From Prevotellaceae bacterium (GTDB taxonomy: Bacteria; Bacteroidota; Bacteroidia; Bacteroidales; Bacteroidaceae), in the NCBI GenBank assembly GCA_028723525.1, contig JAQYET010000108.1, forward strand, positions 1 to 64,000: a stretch of 64,000 nucleotides of DNA, given 5' to 3'. Shown piece by piece: positions 8,201-17,293 of the stretch; position 1 is the first letter of the stretch, and each line of letters starts with the position of its first letter. The translations under genes were made by a program, and so were the position numbers. The notes under the pieces were generated by a model. That model had not been told where the DNA came from, made no database searches, and saw nothing but the letters and a program-made list of their open reading frames with translations.

Positions 8201-10819
8201 TATGGAGTTGCTCAACGCCATTACTCCGCTTTCGAGCACTTTGTCACCGGATATTATGGTATATAGCACATGCACGCTCTCGTCTGACGAACCAACCATC
8301 ACGCTTACCGGCTTTCCGTCGCGCGGGAAAGTGTCGTCGGTGGCATAGAACCAGTCGTGAGTCCGGGAGTAGGGAACCTTATCGCCGAGCGAGAAAATCA
8401 CAAACTCGTTCCTTACGGTATCACCTTTACACACCGCTTCCATAACATGCTGCCCTGAAGACAGAGACGTGAGGTCGAGCGTTACGGTCTCGTTGGCTTT
8501 CACAGTCTTTTCGTTCTTGCCGTCAATGGTGTATGTCACATCTGCCTCCACCGGGTTTCCGGCGGCATTGCGCAGCGAGAACGTCACGTTGTTGAGTTTC
8601 TCTTTCAGTTCCTTTTTGGGAAGATTGAAGTTGAAATAATACTCCTTAGTACCAAGTGGCAGCGTCATCTCGCCACCGTGCGACTCCCCGGCGGCGTCGG
8701 TAACATCGGCACTCACGGTGTAATTATACACCGCGCTGCTGCCCGTGGGGTATATGAAGGCGAGCGGTATTTCAAATTCTCCGCGGTCGTCAGCCATAAC
8801 CTCGCCTCTCGACAGTTCCACTTCCTCGTTTTCATAGTGCCGCCACCAGCACCACCATGCCTGCCTGCGCTTCACCGTGTATGCCACTTTCGCGCCCTGC
8901 ACCGGCACTCCGGCATAACTCTTCGCGCGACCTTTCACCATTATCTTGTCTCCCACCTTGTAGGATTGTTCGTAATTGTCGAACTCAACCTCAAACGTCG
9001 GGCGTTTATATTCTTCCACTTTTATATCCCTGCCGGAGTTGAATTTCTTCGCACGGACATAGAAATGCCCCGTAAGTCCTGATGTCGGCAGCACGAAATC
9101 GGCAGAAGCCATACCGAACTCATCGGTACTCAGTTCCTTCTCGCCCACCACTTCTCTGTTTGCATTGAGCAGTTCGAGCACAAACTTCTCTCCTTCCAGT
9201 GCCTTTGTTTCAGTGCCTTCCCACACCGCATAGGCGAGGGCAGCCACTTTCACCGTCTGTCCCGGGCGATAGACAGAGCGGTCGGTGTATATCGTCATAC
9301 ATGTCTTATGCCCCGGCAGTCCGCTGTAAGAGAAACCGCCGTAATTTAAACGCGACACAAGGAAGGCGTTGTCATCATCCGTTGACATCACCACTAACGA
9401 GGGATAAGGTATGTTTGGCAGTACCAGTTCGCCCTTCGCGTCGGTAGTATAGTAGTCGAAGACAAGCGGTTCGTTACTTGAATATTGCTTGCTGATACCG
9501 ATTTTCGCGTTTGGCACGGGCTGTCCGCTCTCACGGTCGAGGGCTGCGAACCTTATTTTATTGCCGGGCAGTCCCAGCGTAAGGTATGTAAGCCTCGTCA
9601 CATGGAACACTTCGCACGCTCTGTCCATGCCCTTTTCAGGCGCGACTGCCTCTGCAACATAAATGCCCATTGGCAACCCGGGCACCTTCATGGTGTCTTT
9701 AAATTCCATGTATGGCGGCATCTCGGCGAATGTCATGGTCTTTTCGAAAGCCAGTGTCTTGCCGTAATTGTCCAGAATATCGGCTGCAGTCGAACTGACC
9801 TTTGCCTTATGATATTCTTCCGGCGAGATGTCCATGCGATAGAAGCGCACCGTCAGCCCTTTCAGATTGCGCATTTCGAGAGCCACGTCGAACGGTTTGC
9901 CGGGATATTCATTGCCTTTCGATGTCTTCATATAATACCTCGGTGCGGTAATAGAAGACAGCATATTGCGCAGTTCGTTGATACCCTTCCACCGACTCCA
10001 CCGGCTTATGGCGTTGTTAAGGAAACTATATTGGCTCTTAATATCATCAAATCCTTCCTCGGCACGAGACACCGCAGCAGCACCGCAGATGTCAAGGTCG
10101 CCGTAAAGCAGGATTAAAGAGTCGAGGGCTGCAGACTTATCATAACCGTAAACTTCCCTTCCAGCGGGCTCATCGATATCATATCTCTCCGAGTCTGTAT
10201 ATTTGTGGATTATCATTTCGAGAGCGGTTATGAACGTTGCCTCACGGTTTCCGCTCCCTTCATAATAATCATGCAGTGTCTTCATGTCACCTGCCTCAAA
10301 ACCTATTACGCTCAGGAGGTCGTGGTTGAAATACTTACTGTCGGCTTCCACCTCCGTGAACGGTATCATCTCTTCCGCCTTATGCCGGGCGAGCAGAGCC
10401 GGACTTGCCAATGCCTTGGCATAGTATTCCTGCGCCTTTTCACGCCGGTCACCATTATACGCGTATGCCCGCTTGTAGTAATTGCCCAGCACGCAGTTAT
10501 ACACGGCTGCCAGAACGGGGTCGCTCTTCTCTGCCTCCTGCGCAGCCTTTTTGAATTTTTCCACCTCCACCTCGGCAGAGTCGGGGTTCACTTCCGTGGC
10601 AAGTCCCGACCTCATCAACCGCGCCTTGAGCAGGTTTCCATAGTTTTTTTCTTTCGAAGCCTTGGCAATGACCTTGTCGAGCGCAGAGATTGCTGTCTGC
10701 GGGAGGTCTTTATCACGAGCGTTCTCCACTTCTTTCCATAAAGAATTGTAACTCTGTCCAAACATAAACATAGGTGCAATGAATAATACGATAATCGTAA
10801 ACAGTACTGATTTTTTCAT
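5276..10819 (-). CDS. Bacterial alpha-2-macroglobulin-family protein, thioester-less
   Basis: This 1847-residue exported protein has a signal peptide at residues 1-22. An N-terminal helical region (about 23-300) precedes macroglobulin domains. One carries YTDRSVYRPGQTV, typical of MG2-like domains, near residue 510. The alpha-2-macroglobulin domain holds TTWQVRGMAHD near residue 1135, and a C-terminal TED-like helical region follows. Family members trap proteases or act as structural envelope proteins. The CxEQ thioester expected after NPAWLMVQAIPF (about residues 1303-1325) is absent: GDVNEKNAISL stands there. This is therefore the non-thioester type. It is transcribed from the promoter at 10846-10876, together with the DUF1573 gene. 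Confidence 0.9.
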   Translation of the reverse strand: MKKSVLFTIIVLFIAPMFMFGQSYNSLWKEVENARDKDLPQTAISALDKVIAKASKEKNYGNLLKARLMRSGLATEVNPDSAEVEVEKFKKAAQEAEKSDPVLAAVYNCVLGNYYKRAYAYNGDRREKAQEYYAKALASPALLARHKAEEMIPFTEVEADSKYFNHDLLSVIGFEAGDMKTLHDYYEGSGNREATFITALEMIIHKYTDSERYDIDEPAGREVYGYDKSAALDSLILLYGDLDICGAAAVSRAEEGFDDIKSQYSFLNNAISRWSRWKGINELRNMLSSITAPRYYMKTSKGNEYPGKPFDVALEMRNLKGLTVRFYRMDISPEEYHKAKVSSTAADILDNYGKTLAFEKTMTFAEMPPYMEFKDTMKVPGLPMGIYVAEAVAPEKGMDRACEVFHVTRLTYLTLGLPGNKIRFAALDRESGQPVPNAKIGISKQYSSNEPLVFDYYTTDAKGELVLPNIPYPSLVVMSTDDDNAFLVSRLNYGGFSYSGLPGHKTCMTIYTDRSVYRPGQTVKVAALAYAVWEGTETKALEGEKFVLELLNANREVVGEKELSTDEFGMASADFVLPTSGLTGHFYVRAKKFNSGRDIKVEEYKRPTFEVEFDNYEQSYKVGDKIMVKGRAKSYAGVPVQGAKVAYTVKRRQAWWCWWRHYENEEVELSRGEVMADDRGEFEIPLAFIYPTGSSAVYNYTVSADVTDAAGESHGGEMTLPLGTKEYYFNFNLPKKELKEKLNNVTFSLRNAAGNPVEADVTYTIDGKNEKTVKANETVTLDLTSLSSGQHVMEAVCKGDTVRNEFVIFSLGDKVPYSRTHDWFYATDDTFPRDGKPVSVMVGSSDESVHVLYTIISGDKVLESGVMALSNSIDTRKFGYKETYGSGILLNYAWVKNGETYMHTCLIRKPLPVKDLNVKWTTFRDRLTPGQKEEWTLNVQTPDGKPARAHLLATMYDKSLDQIVPYSMNLSLPLSQSLPYVQWRLPYKYMLSVSDEMQYDQLEYKDFLFSTFAELEFGGIIESPVFVEMNSLGGRRERMLMAKADAYEVSEEMKIYDIAVPAEDSGEAVSEQKSEPNEDNNVKETVDNTVSVRENFNETAFFLPTLLTDSKGNVSLKFTLPESVTTWQVRGMAHDTDMNYGIFSASAVARKNVMVQPNIPRFVRMGDKATVSTRIFNTSEKNVSGKVKMQLIDPETETVVAESMQQFTVEAGKTGSATFTFDPENTLKGKDLSLLICRITASGTDFSDGEQHYLPILPSKEMLINTLPITQHGPGKLDIDLSGMIPSGKDVSNRNFTLEYTNNPAWLMVQAIPFVGDVNEKNAISLAAAYYANSLGLSIVNSAPKIASVFKEWQQETGNEKSLASQLEKNQELKSLVLDETPWVADAKDEADRRRQIARFFDDNEMKQRLENAVDRLKVLQNSDGSFSWWQGMPGSPYITAEVVELLTRLNVLAGKQRNTADILTLANDYLSKIVIEEVEEIKRREKKGQSVSIHDYNALQWVYMNVISGSNLTPEEIEAKNYLIKYLDKKKLSESIYAKALMSVIFAKEGQTEKAAGYIRSLKEYTVYNAEKGRYYETPRAGYSWFDYRIPTQTAVIEALQMVTPEDKQTIEEMRRWLLTEKRTQAWDTYINSVNAVFAFLYGNEKVIDGQEMTTFSVDNHKINTPKGTAGLGYVKTAIDAENPKQLEVTKTSEGTSWGAVYARFMQPVKDVADTSSGLTVKRELISVSAEKPLDSMQALKVGDKVRVRITIKADRDYDFVQLIDKRAACLEPINQLSGYHWGYYIAPKDYTTNYYFDRMAKGTYVVEAEYYVDRAGEYTTGTCTVQCAYAPEFSGRSKALTITVK

Positions 10820-10845
10820 AAACTTACGTGTTTATAAGTGTAATG

Positions 10846-10876
10846 CAAAGGTATAAAAAATATCGCACATCTCAAA
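10846..10876 (-). promoter_or_regulatory. Promoter of the alpha-2-macroglobulin operon
   Basis: On the reverse strand TTTG (10876-10873) is followed after 19 bp by TACCTTTG (10853-10846). This is a full match to the Bacteroidetes promoter consensus, about 27 bp before the ATG at 10819. Confidence 0.7.
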
Positions 10877-10926
10877 ACTTGTTTATAAGTTTTTTAAGAA
10901 CGTTATGAAGTTTCAAGAAAAACGCT

Positions 10927-10934
10927 TATCTTTG
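10927..10934 (+). promoter_or_regulatory. Promoter -7 box for bcp
   Basis: TATCTTTG matches the TAnnTTTG consensus 76 bp before the bcp start. No clean -33 TTTG is present. It is divergent from the alpha-2-macroglobulin promoter. Confidence 0.5.
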
Positions 10935-11009
10935 CACTTATAACCGGAACCGGACACCGGTTGGCACAGTGACTGTACAAACATAAAATTAACCTAAAAC
11001 AGAAAAGAT

Positions 11010-11462
11010 ATGAACATCGGAGACAAAGCACCCGAAATTCTCGGGCACGACCAAAACGGCAATGAAATCAAACTGTCTGACTTCGCGGGGCGCAAACTCG
11101 TGCTGTATTTCTATCCCAAGGACAGCACAAGCGGATGCACGGCACAGGCATGCTCGCTGCGCGATAACTACGACGAACTGCGCAAGAGAGGGTATGAGGT
11201 GGTGGGAGTGAGCGTTCAGGACGAGAAGTCTCACCAGAAATTCATCGAGAAGAACCAACTACCCTTCAACCTGATTGCCGATACCGACAAGGCTCTCAAC
11301 GAGAAGTTCGGGGTGTGGGGCGAGAAAAGCATGTACGGAAGGAAGTATTTCGGCACTTTCCGCACCACATTCATCATCAACGAAGAGGGCATCATAGAGC
11401 GCATTTTCCTGCCGAAGGAGATAAAGACGAAAGTCCACGGGGAGCAAATTCTTGGCGCATAG
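11010..11462 (+). CDS. bcp: Thioredoxin-dependent thiol peroxidase (peroxiredoxin Q/BCP)
   Basis: BCP reduces hydrogen peroxide and organic hydroperoxides with electrons from thioredoxin. The 150-residue protein has the thioredoxin fold with KDSTSGCTAQACSLRD near residues 38-53. This holds the peroxidatic cysteine, with a nearby resolving cysteine 5 residues on, as in the BCP subgroup. The later R in FRTTFIIN also fits. It is a single-gene unit ended by a strong hairpin at 11489-11529. Confidence 0.95.
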   Translation: MNIGDKAPEILGHDQNGNEIKLSDFAGRKLVLYFYPKDSTSGCTAQACSLRDNYDELRKRGYEVVGVSVQDEKSHQKFIEKNQLPFNLIADTDKALNEKFGVWGEKSMYGRKYFGTFRTTFIINEEGIIERIFLPKEIKTKVHGEQILGA

Positions 11463-11488
11463 ACGCCTTCATGTTCACCAATATAAAG

Positions 11489-11529
11489 CATGCCGCACCT
11501 GTAATATCAACCCATACAGGTGCGGCATG
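11489..11529. terminator. Bidirectional terminator between bcp and the barrel gene
   Basis: The perfect 14-bp stem CATGCCGCACCTGT / ACAGGTGCGGCATG has a 13-nt loop and is followed by TTTTC on the plus side. It serves the two convergent genes. Confidence 0.85.
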
Positions 11530-11532
11530 TTT

Positions 11533-13560
11533 TCATTTCAATATTCCTGCGTCTCTGTCACTTAGGTTCATGCTGCGCCGTATGTCACGATATTTCCTGC
11601 CGCGTTGCAGTTTCAGCGAGACGTTCAGGCTCACGTAGTTTCCCTCATCGGCATCGCGCAGAGTGGTGATTTTGTGCAGATTGGCGTTCATCTGCTCTGC
11701 ACGGTGGGTCATTGGGTGAGCACGGAACGGATTAGAGCAACTCAGCGATAGCATCAGCGGTCCCGTTTGATAGCCGGCAACCAACTGAATGTTTGCACCG
11801 TTGCGCCCTTGCGTCTCACCCTCCATCCACCTGAACCCGGTGTCGGCGTATGCCGTCAGTGTCCATTTGCCGAGATATGCGTTCATCGCCGCCACGCCCA
11901 CAAGCGAAGTATAGCGGTGACGGTAGTCGCAGCCTTTGTTGTCGCAGTTGAAAATCTGCCCGCTCAAGGATGCCGTGAGTTTATGCGGTATGATGTCGTA
12001 GCGTGCGTATGCCGTGCCGACAAGCAGATTGCAATGGGGCTGGTTGACCTGAGTGTCTATGAATATATTTTCTGCCGTGCGTATCGTTCGGCGCAGATTG
12101 GCGTTAGGACTAATCTTCGCGTAACCTTCCAGCATTGCCGTCAGCCGCGGCTTTGTCATTGTCAGCCGGAGAGTGTGCTCCAAAACCCTGTTCGGTTTCA
12201 GATCGGGATTGCCCACCGTCATCTCCATCGAATTGGTGCGCACTGCCACATCGTTTATCACCGCGATATTCGACATACGCTGCTTGCAGTCAAAGGTATA
12301 GTTCAATCGCCACACCTCACTCAACGGATAGGCGACATCTAATTTCGGGCGCAGCACAAAATGGCGGTTGCTGTAATCTCCCTGACGGTAATATCTGCTG
12401 CTTGCACCGATGCCTACGGTGTATTGCAGCCGTGCCAAACTGCCGTTTATCTGTCCGTAAAGGTATTGTTCGGAGGTTCTGAAGAGCGAACGCGCCGAGA
12501 CGTCTCCGAAATATCTGTTGTCGGTTAGTTTCTGATTGTATTGCATCCCGATGTCCAACGTGAACGGCTTCAGTTCGTTCTCATACACCGCCTCGCTCTT
12601 CAACGACCACACCCTACCGTCTATATTATATTTATAAGGTAGTCCCTCATCGTGACATTCCTCGCCGTTGCTGTCAATATTCGTCACTGCCACGCTCGCC
12701 GTAAGGCTTTGGTGGCGCATGAAGTCGCGGTGAAAATAGATGTCGAACGCGGAGTAGTGTGTGCCATTCACTGATAGTTTTTTCACGGGTATTATACCAT
12801 AGTCTAACGTTCTTTCCTTGTAATTCCTCCCGTTTACACTGCTGTATGAAAGTCGTGTCTGCAATACATACGATGTGTCCGAGATACTATAAACGAGTTG
12901 GGCGTCATGACTCGCCCGCCTGTTGCGGTTTTCCAAGTCTTCTCTCGTTATGCTCTTCACCGTTCCGTCGTTAAGAACATAGTCTGCGGTTTCTTTCATC
13001 CTTGCTCCCGACAGATCGCCATATCCGAAGGTGTAACTTGCTCCAAATTCGCTCTTCCTTATGTTTTTGCGCGCGAAGACATTATCAGAGATGTTGCTTA
13101 ACACGAGGTCGCAGTAGTGCTCCAAGCCCAAAACATAGCCGCTTACTGCCCTTTTGGTGACGATATTTATCACATACGCCACGTTCTCTCCGTAGCGTAT
13201 GCCGGGGCGGTCGATATACTCTATTCTCGTGACAGAGTTCATGTCGAGCGAGAGCAGGTCCTGAACGGTTGCCGGCATGTCGTTGATGCGTATGCCGATG
13301 TCGCCCCGGTTGTCTATGGATGTTATGTTGCGGTTTATCGCGTCAACGCGAACACCCGGCAGCGCGATTTTCTGCAACAAAGAATAACCGTTCGGCGAAC
13401 TGCCCAGTTCTTCCTCCGTGGGGTAAAACCATTTGCCGTCGCGCTTTTCCACCACGCGCCTTCCGCTGACCGTCACTTCGCCAATCTCTCCCCCTTCCAT
13501 CTGCGCATTGGCGCACAGCGATGCCAATGCCGACAATAAAACAACAAAAAACTTTTTCAT
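11533..13560 (-). CDS. Outer-membrane beta-barrel (TonB-receptor-like) protein
   Basis: This is a 675-residue protein. I start it at the ATG at 13560, which gives a proper signal peptide (MKKFFVVLLSALASLCANAQ); a frame reaching 13626 is longer but puts the signal peptide inside. A plug-like domain follows (about residues 25-150: GYSLLQKIALPGVRV, INDMPATVQDLLSLD, VINIVTKRAV). A barrel with alternating beta strands runs to the C-terminus. The usual N-terminal carboxypeptidase-like domain of SusC types is missing, so this belongs to the shorter 'outer membrane beta-barrel' group. It lies 111 bp downstream of a membrane-tethered regulator on the same strand. The substrate is unknown. Confidence 0.8.
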   Translation of the reverse strand: MKKFFVVLLSALASLCANAQMEGGEIGEVTVSGRRVVEKRDGKWFYPTEEELGSSPNGYSLLQKIALPGVRVDAINRNITSIDNRGDIGIRINDMPATVQDLLSLDMNSVTRIEYIDRPGIRYGENVAYVINIVTKRAVSGYVLGLEHYCDLVLSNISDNVFARKNIRKSEFGASYTFGYGDLSGARMKETADYVLNDGTVKSITREDLENRNRRASHDAQLVYSISDTSYVLQTRLSYSSVNGRNYKERTLDYGIIPVKKLSVNGTHYSAFDIYFHRDFMRHQSLTASVAVTNIDSNGEECHDEGLPYKYNIDGRVWSLKSEAVYENELKPFTLDIGMQYNQKLTDNRYFGDVSARSLFRTSEQYLYGQINGSLARLQYTVGIGASSRYYRQGDYSNRHFVLRPKLDVAYPLSEVWRLNYTFDCKQRMSNIAVINDVAVRTNSMEMTVGNPDLKPNRVLEHTLRLTMTKPRLTAMLEGYAKISPNANLRRTIRTAENIFIDTQVNQPHCNLLVGTAYARYDIIPHKLTASLSGQIFNCDNKGCDYRHRYTSLVGVAAMNAYLGKWTLTAYADTGFRWMEGETQGRNGANIQLVAGYQTGPLMLSLSCSNPFRAHPMTHRAEQMNANLHKITTLRDADEGNYVSLNVSLKLQRGRKYRDIRRSMNLSDRDAGILK

Positions 13561-13671
13561 ATCCTTAGCATTTTTCTGCAAAGATATAACCCAACACACA
13601 CTCTCCTCGCAAACACTCACCGACATTTCCCTGACATCTCACCGACAGGCTCACGCCTCTGCCATTAAACG

Positions 13672-14415
13672 TCACTGCCTCACGGTGAGTCGGTAGGCTC
13701 TGCCGCGCATGCTCTCTATCTTCATTCCGGAACGTTTTTCGACCACCGGTTTCAGTCGTTTTATCAGTGTGTAGAGCGTTTCGGAGGCGTTTTCTTTCTT
13801 TGGCCAGAGCGCATTGCAGATGTCGGTCTTTGTGAGCAAGCCGCCATCAGAACCGTGGAAAAGCACCATTAGTTGGTGTTGCATCGGGGTGAAAGCCACC
13901 TCGCTGCCCTCAGCATCATAGAAGATGCCGTTGCTTTCGTTAAAAACCAAGCCTGCGCTTCGCATTATTTCGGCGAAAGTTGGCTGTTGCGAAGCATTGT
14001 TATAGGCTGCATCGGCACCGAAAAGCCGCCTGCCGCCGGACAGCATGAAGTGCAGTGCGCAGCCCATTCCCCAAAGCAGTGACGCAAGGGCAAGCAAGGC
14101 GGAAAGACGCTGGTCGCTGATGCTCCATACCGCTGCCACGGAACATTCGGCACGATAAGCCATGCGGTCGTGACCGGCAGAGCACACCACAATCTTGCTC
14201 GACTGCCTCAACTCTGCCAATGGGATATTGCTGCGGAACAGGACCACCGTGTCGGGTGTGATTACCATTGACTGCTGAACTGCCAAAGCCAAGCGGAGAG
14301 CCTCGTTAAGGTCGCGCTCGGCACGCCTGTTGGCATCGTTATAACTGCCTACACCTGCCGCAATGCTCGACATGAGAAGCACCGCGAAAATCAATATGGA
14401 ATGCCATCGTTTCAT
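13672..14415 (-). CDS. Membrane-tethered winged-helix regulator
   Basis: This 247-residue protein has an N-terminal membrane helix (about residues 6-24, ILIFAVLLMSSIAAGVG). A probable periplasmic segment with two cysteines follows, then a second helix near 125-143 (LSALLALASLLWGMGCAL). A cytoplasmic C-terminal OmpR-like winged helix spans about 170-247 (FTPMQHQLMVLFHG, LTKTDICNALWPKKENASE, GRAYRLTV). The layout resembles ToxR-like one-component sensors in mirror order. No kinase or receiver is nearby. It sits just upstream of the barrel gene and probably regulates it in response to an envelope signal; the signal is unknown. The start at 14415 follows the better signal-anchor context. Confidence 0.75.
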   Translation of the reverse strand: MKRWHSILIFAVLLMSSIAAGVGSYNDANRRAERDLNEALRLALAVQQSMVITPDTVVLFRSNIPLAELRQSSKIVVCSAGHDRMAYRAECSVAAVWSISDQRLSALLALASLLWGMGCALHFMLSGGRRLFGADAAYNNASQQPTFAEIMRSAGLVFNESNGIFYDAEGSEVAFTPMQHQLMVLFHGSDGGLLTKTDICNALWPKKENASETLYTLIKRLKPVVEKRSGMKIESMRGRAYRLTVRQ

Positions 14416-14480
14416 GATATGCGTCTTTTCGGTTTGTAACAGATACTTTATCTCGTGGTGCAAAGATACTAAATTGTTTG

Positions 14481-14565
14481 TAAAATCGGCGAAATTGCAA
14501 ACCAAATTCGGCGAAATTGGTCGGCAAAATCGGCGATTTTACTTTGCAATTTCGGCGATTTTGCC
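14481..14565. repeat. Intergenic palindromic repeat, copy A
   Basis: This is a cluster of alternating CGGCGATTTT and AAAATCGGCG-like units. One segment (14525-14564) is nearly identical to part of 24507-24547: AAAATCGGCGATTTTACTTT, then GCAATTTCGGCGATTTT with one change. It is non-coding, lies upstream of clpB and of the divergent regulator, and could fold into several alternative hairpins. Confidence 0.6.
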
Positions 14566-14670
14566 AAACACATGACAATATATTGCACACTAATGACATA
14601 TTGTCAGCAAAACATTTTGGGCACAATGTTTGAGCCGAGGGTGATAAAAAACTAAAAGAAAGGAGATAAT

Positions 14671-17286
14671 ATGACACTTGACAATTTCACAATCAAAGCA
14701 CAGGAGTGTGTTCAGGAAGCAATGAACATCACGCAACGTGCAGGACAGCAGACGCTCGAACCGACTCATCTGCTGAAGGGTTTGCTCACGAAAGCAAAGG
14801 ACATCACCAACTTCTTGTTCCAAAAGACCGGAGTGAACGGGGCTCACGTGGAGCAACTCGTTGACAACGAACTGGCTCATCAGCCGAAGGTGCAGGGCGG
14901 ACAGCCGTATCTCAGCAACGACGCGAACATGGTTTTGGTGAAGGCAGAGGAAATTTCGAAGAAGATGGGCGACGAGTTTGTCAGCGTGGAGCCGATAATG
15001 CTCGCACTGCTCGGCGTGAACTGCACTGCCTCGCGAATACTGAAAGACGCGGGAATGAACGAGAACGACACGCGCAAGGCTATCGAAGAACTGCGGCAGG
15101 GACAGAAGGTGAAGAGCCGGTCGGCAGAAGACAACTACCAGAGTCTGAGCAAATATGCGAGGAACTTGGTGGAGGATGCCCGCGCAGGGAAGCTCGACCC
15201 TGTGATTGGGCGCGACGAGGAGATACGCCGTGTGCTGCAAATACTGTCGCGACGGACAAAGAACAACCCGGTGCTGATAGGCGAACCGGGCACGGGAAAG
15301 ACTGCCATCGTGGAGGGACTTGCAGAGAGAATTGTGCGCGGCGACGTGCCGGAGAACCTCAAGGACAAGCAACTTTACAGTCTCGACATGGGCGCATTGC
15401 TCGCCGGGGCGAAGTATAAGGGTGAGTTTGAGGAACGACTGAAGAGCGTGATAAACGAGGTGACGAAGAGCGAAGGGCGCGTAATTCTGTTTATAGACGA
15501 GATACACACGCTCGTGGGAGCAGGCGGAGGAGAGGGCGCGATGGACGCTGCCAACATACTGAAACCGGCACTCGCACGAGGCGAACTGCGCTCAATCGGT
15601 GCTACAACCCTGAACGAATATCGCAAATATTTTGAAAAAGACAAGGCATTGGAGCGGCGTTTCCAGACGGTGATGGTTGACGAACCTGACGAACTTTCGG
15701 CAATAAGCATTCTGCGAGGACTGAAGGAACGCTACGAAAATCACCACAAGGTGCGCATACAGGACGATGCCTGCATAGCGGCAGTGAAACTATCCGAACG
15801 GTATATCAGCGACCGCTTCCTGCCCGACAAGGCAATAGACCTGATGGACGAGGCGGCTGCGAAACTGCGCATGGAGCGCGACTCTGTGCCCGAAGAACTC
15901 GACGACACGATGCGACAGTTGAAACAGCTTGAGATAGAACGTGAGGCTATAAAGCGCGAGAACGACGAACCGAAACTCGCAATGCTCGACAAGGAGATTG
16001 CCGAACTGCGCGAAAGGGAAAACCATTCACGGGCAAAATGGGAAAGCGAGAAGGCTCTGGTAGATAAAATTCAGCAAGACAGGCAGCAGAAGGAGCAGTT
16101 GAGGTTTGAGGCGGAGCGTGCCGAGCGCGAGGGCGATTATGCCCGGGTAGCGGAGATTAGGTACAGCAAGCTGAAGGCTCTCGACGACGATATCGCCCGG
16201 CTCACGCAGCAACTGGCATCTGCCGGAGACGGACGCATGGTGAGAGAGGAGGTTACGGCAGACGATATTGCCGAGGTGGTGAGCCGCTGGACGGGTATCC
16301 CGGTGACTAGGATGCTGCAGAGCGAACGCGAGAAACTGCTCCACCTTGAGGAGGAATTGCACCGGCGCGTAATCGGACAAGAGGAGGCTATCACTGCCGT
16401 CAGCGATGCGGTGCGCCGCAGCCGTGCCGGTTTGCAAGACCCGAAACGCCCCATAGCGTCGTTCATTTTCATGGGTACAACAGGCGTAGGAAAGACCGAA
16501 CTCGCCAAGGCTCTCGCCGAATATCTGTTCAACGACGAACAGATGATGACGCGCATCGACATGTCGGAATATCAGGAGAAGTTCAGCGTGAGCCGCCTCA
16601 TCGGTGCTCCTCCGGGATATGTGGGCTACGACGAGGGCGGACAACTCACCGAGGCAGTGCGGCGCAAACCTTATTCGGTGGTGCTCTTCGATGAGATTGA
16701 GAAGGCCCATCCCGATGTGTTCAACATCCTGCTGCAAGTGCTCGACGACGGAAGACTCACCGACAACAAGGGACGGACTGTGAATTTCAAGAACACTATA
16801 ATAATAATGACCTCGAACCTCGGCTCGCAGTATATACAGGGAGAGTTTGAACGCATGACCGACTCTAACCGGGATGAGGTTATAGAACGGACAAAGAAAA
16901 CGGTGATGGAGATGCTCAAGAAGACCATTCGCCCCGAGTTTCTCAACCGTATCGACGAAACGATAATGTTCCTGCCACTGAACAAGGACGAAATCTGCGA
17001 TGTGGTGAGACTGCAGGTGGGCGCAGTGCAGAGGATGCTTGCCGAGCAGGACATCCGACTCGACATCACACCGGAGGCTATAACCTTCCTTGCCGGCGTG
17101 GGCTTCGACCCGGAATTTGGTGCGCGACCTGTGAAACGCGCCATTCAGAGGTATGTGCTCAACGAGCTCTCGAAGCGTTTGCTTGCCGGAGAGGTTGACC
17201 GCAGGGAGTCGATTGTCATCGACAGTTACGGCGAGGGGCTGATGTTCAGGAATAACAGTTCATCTGACAAGGCTCAAAAGGGATGA
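14671..17286 (+). CDS. clpB: ATP-dependent disaggregase ClpB
   Basis: ClpB is the Hsp100 ring ATPase that works with DnaK to dissolve protein aggregates after stress. The 871-residue protein carries the two Clp-N repeats (residues 1-145) and AAA+ domain 1 with GEPGTGKT (about 206) and [13 protein letters not shown] coiled-coil middle domain follows (about 410-525, rich in E/K/R), then AAA+ domain 2 with GTTGVGKT (about 607), GYVGYDEGG pore loop and FDEIEKAHP. It ends 7 bp from the convergent PagL-like gene, with no terminator visible between them. A good Shine-Dalgarno (AAAGAAAGGAG) lies upstream. Confidence 0.97.
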   Translation: MTLDNFTIKAQECVQEAMNITQRAGQQTLEPTHLLKGLLTKAKDITNFLFQKTGVNGAHVEQLVDNELAHQPKVQGGQPYLSNDANMVLVKAEEISKKMGDEFVSVEPIMLALLGVNCTASRILKDAGMNENDTRKAIEELRQGQKVKSRSAEDNYQSLSKYARNLVEDARAGKLDPVIGRDEEIRRVLQILSRRTKNNPVLIGEPGTGKTAIVEGLAERIVRGDVPENLKDKQLYSLDMGALLAGAKYKGEFEERLKSVINEVTKSEGRVILFIDEIHTLVGAGGGEGAMDAANILKPALARGELRSIGATTLNEYRKYFEKDKALERRFQTVMVDEPDELSAISILRGLKERYENHHKVRIQDDACIAAVKLSERYISDRFLPDKAIDLMDEAAAKLRMERDSVPEELDDTMRQLKQLEIEREAIKRENDEPKLAMLDKEIAELRERENHSRAKWESEKALVDKIQQDRQQKEQLRFEAERAEREGDYARVAEIRYSKLKALDDDIARLTQQLASAGDGRMVREEVTADDIAEVVSRWTGIPVTRMLQSEREKLLHLEEELHRRVIGQEEAITAVSDAVRRSRAGLQDPKRPIASFIFMGTTGVGKTELAKALAEYLFNDEQMMTRIDMSEYQEKFSVSRLIGAPPGYVGYDEGGQLTEAVRRKPYSVVLFDEIEKAHPDVFNILLQVLDDGRLTDNKGRTVNFKNTIIIMTSNLGSQYIQGEFERMTDSNRDEVIERTKKTVMEMLKKTIRPEFLNRIDETIMFLPLNKDEICDVVRLQVGAVQRMLAEQDIRLDITPEAITFLAGVGFDPEFGARPVKRAIQRYVLNELSKRLLAGEVDRRESIVIDSYGEGLMFRNNSSSDKAQKG

Positions 17287-17293
17287 GTCGTTG

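Noticed and set aside
14481..14565. CRISPR array suggested by regular short repeats
   Set aside because: Units are palindromic, only about 10 bp, without unique spacers, and no cas genes are present in the window.
14590..15507. 305-codon frame opposite the start of clpB
   Set aside because: Composition rich in His, Leu and Cys without domains; clpB on the other strand is certain.
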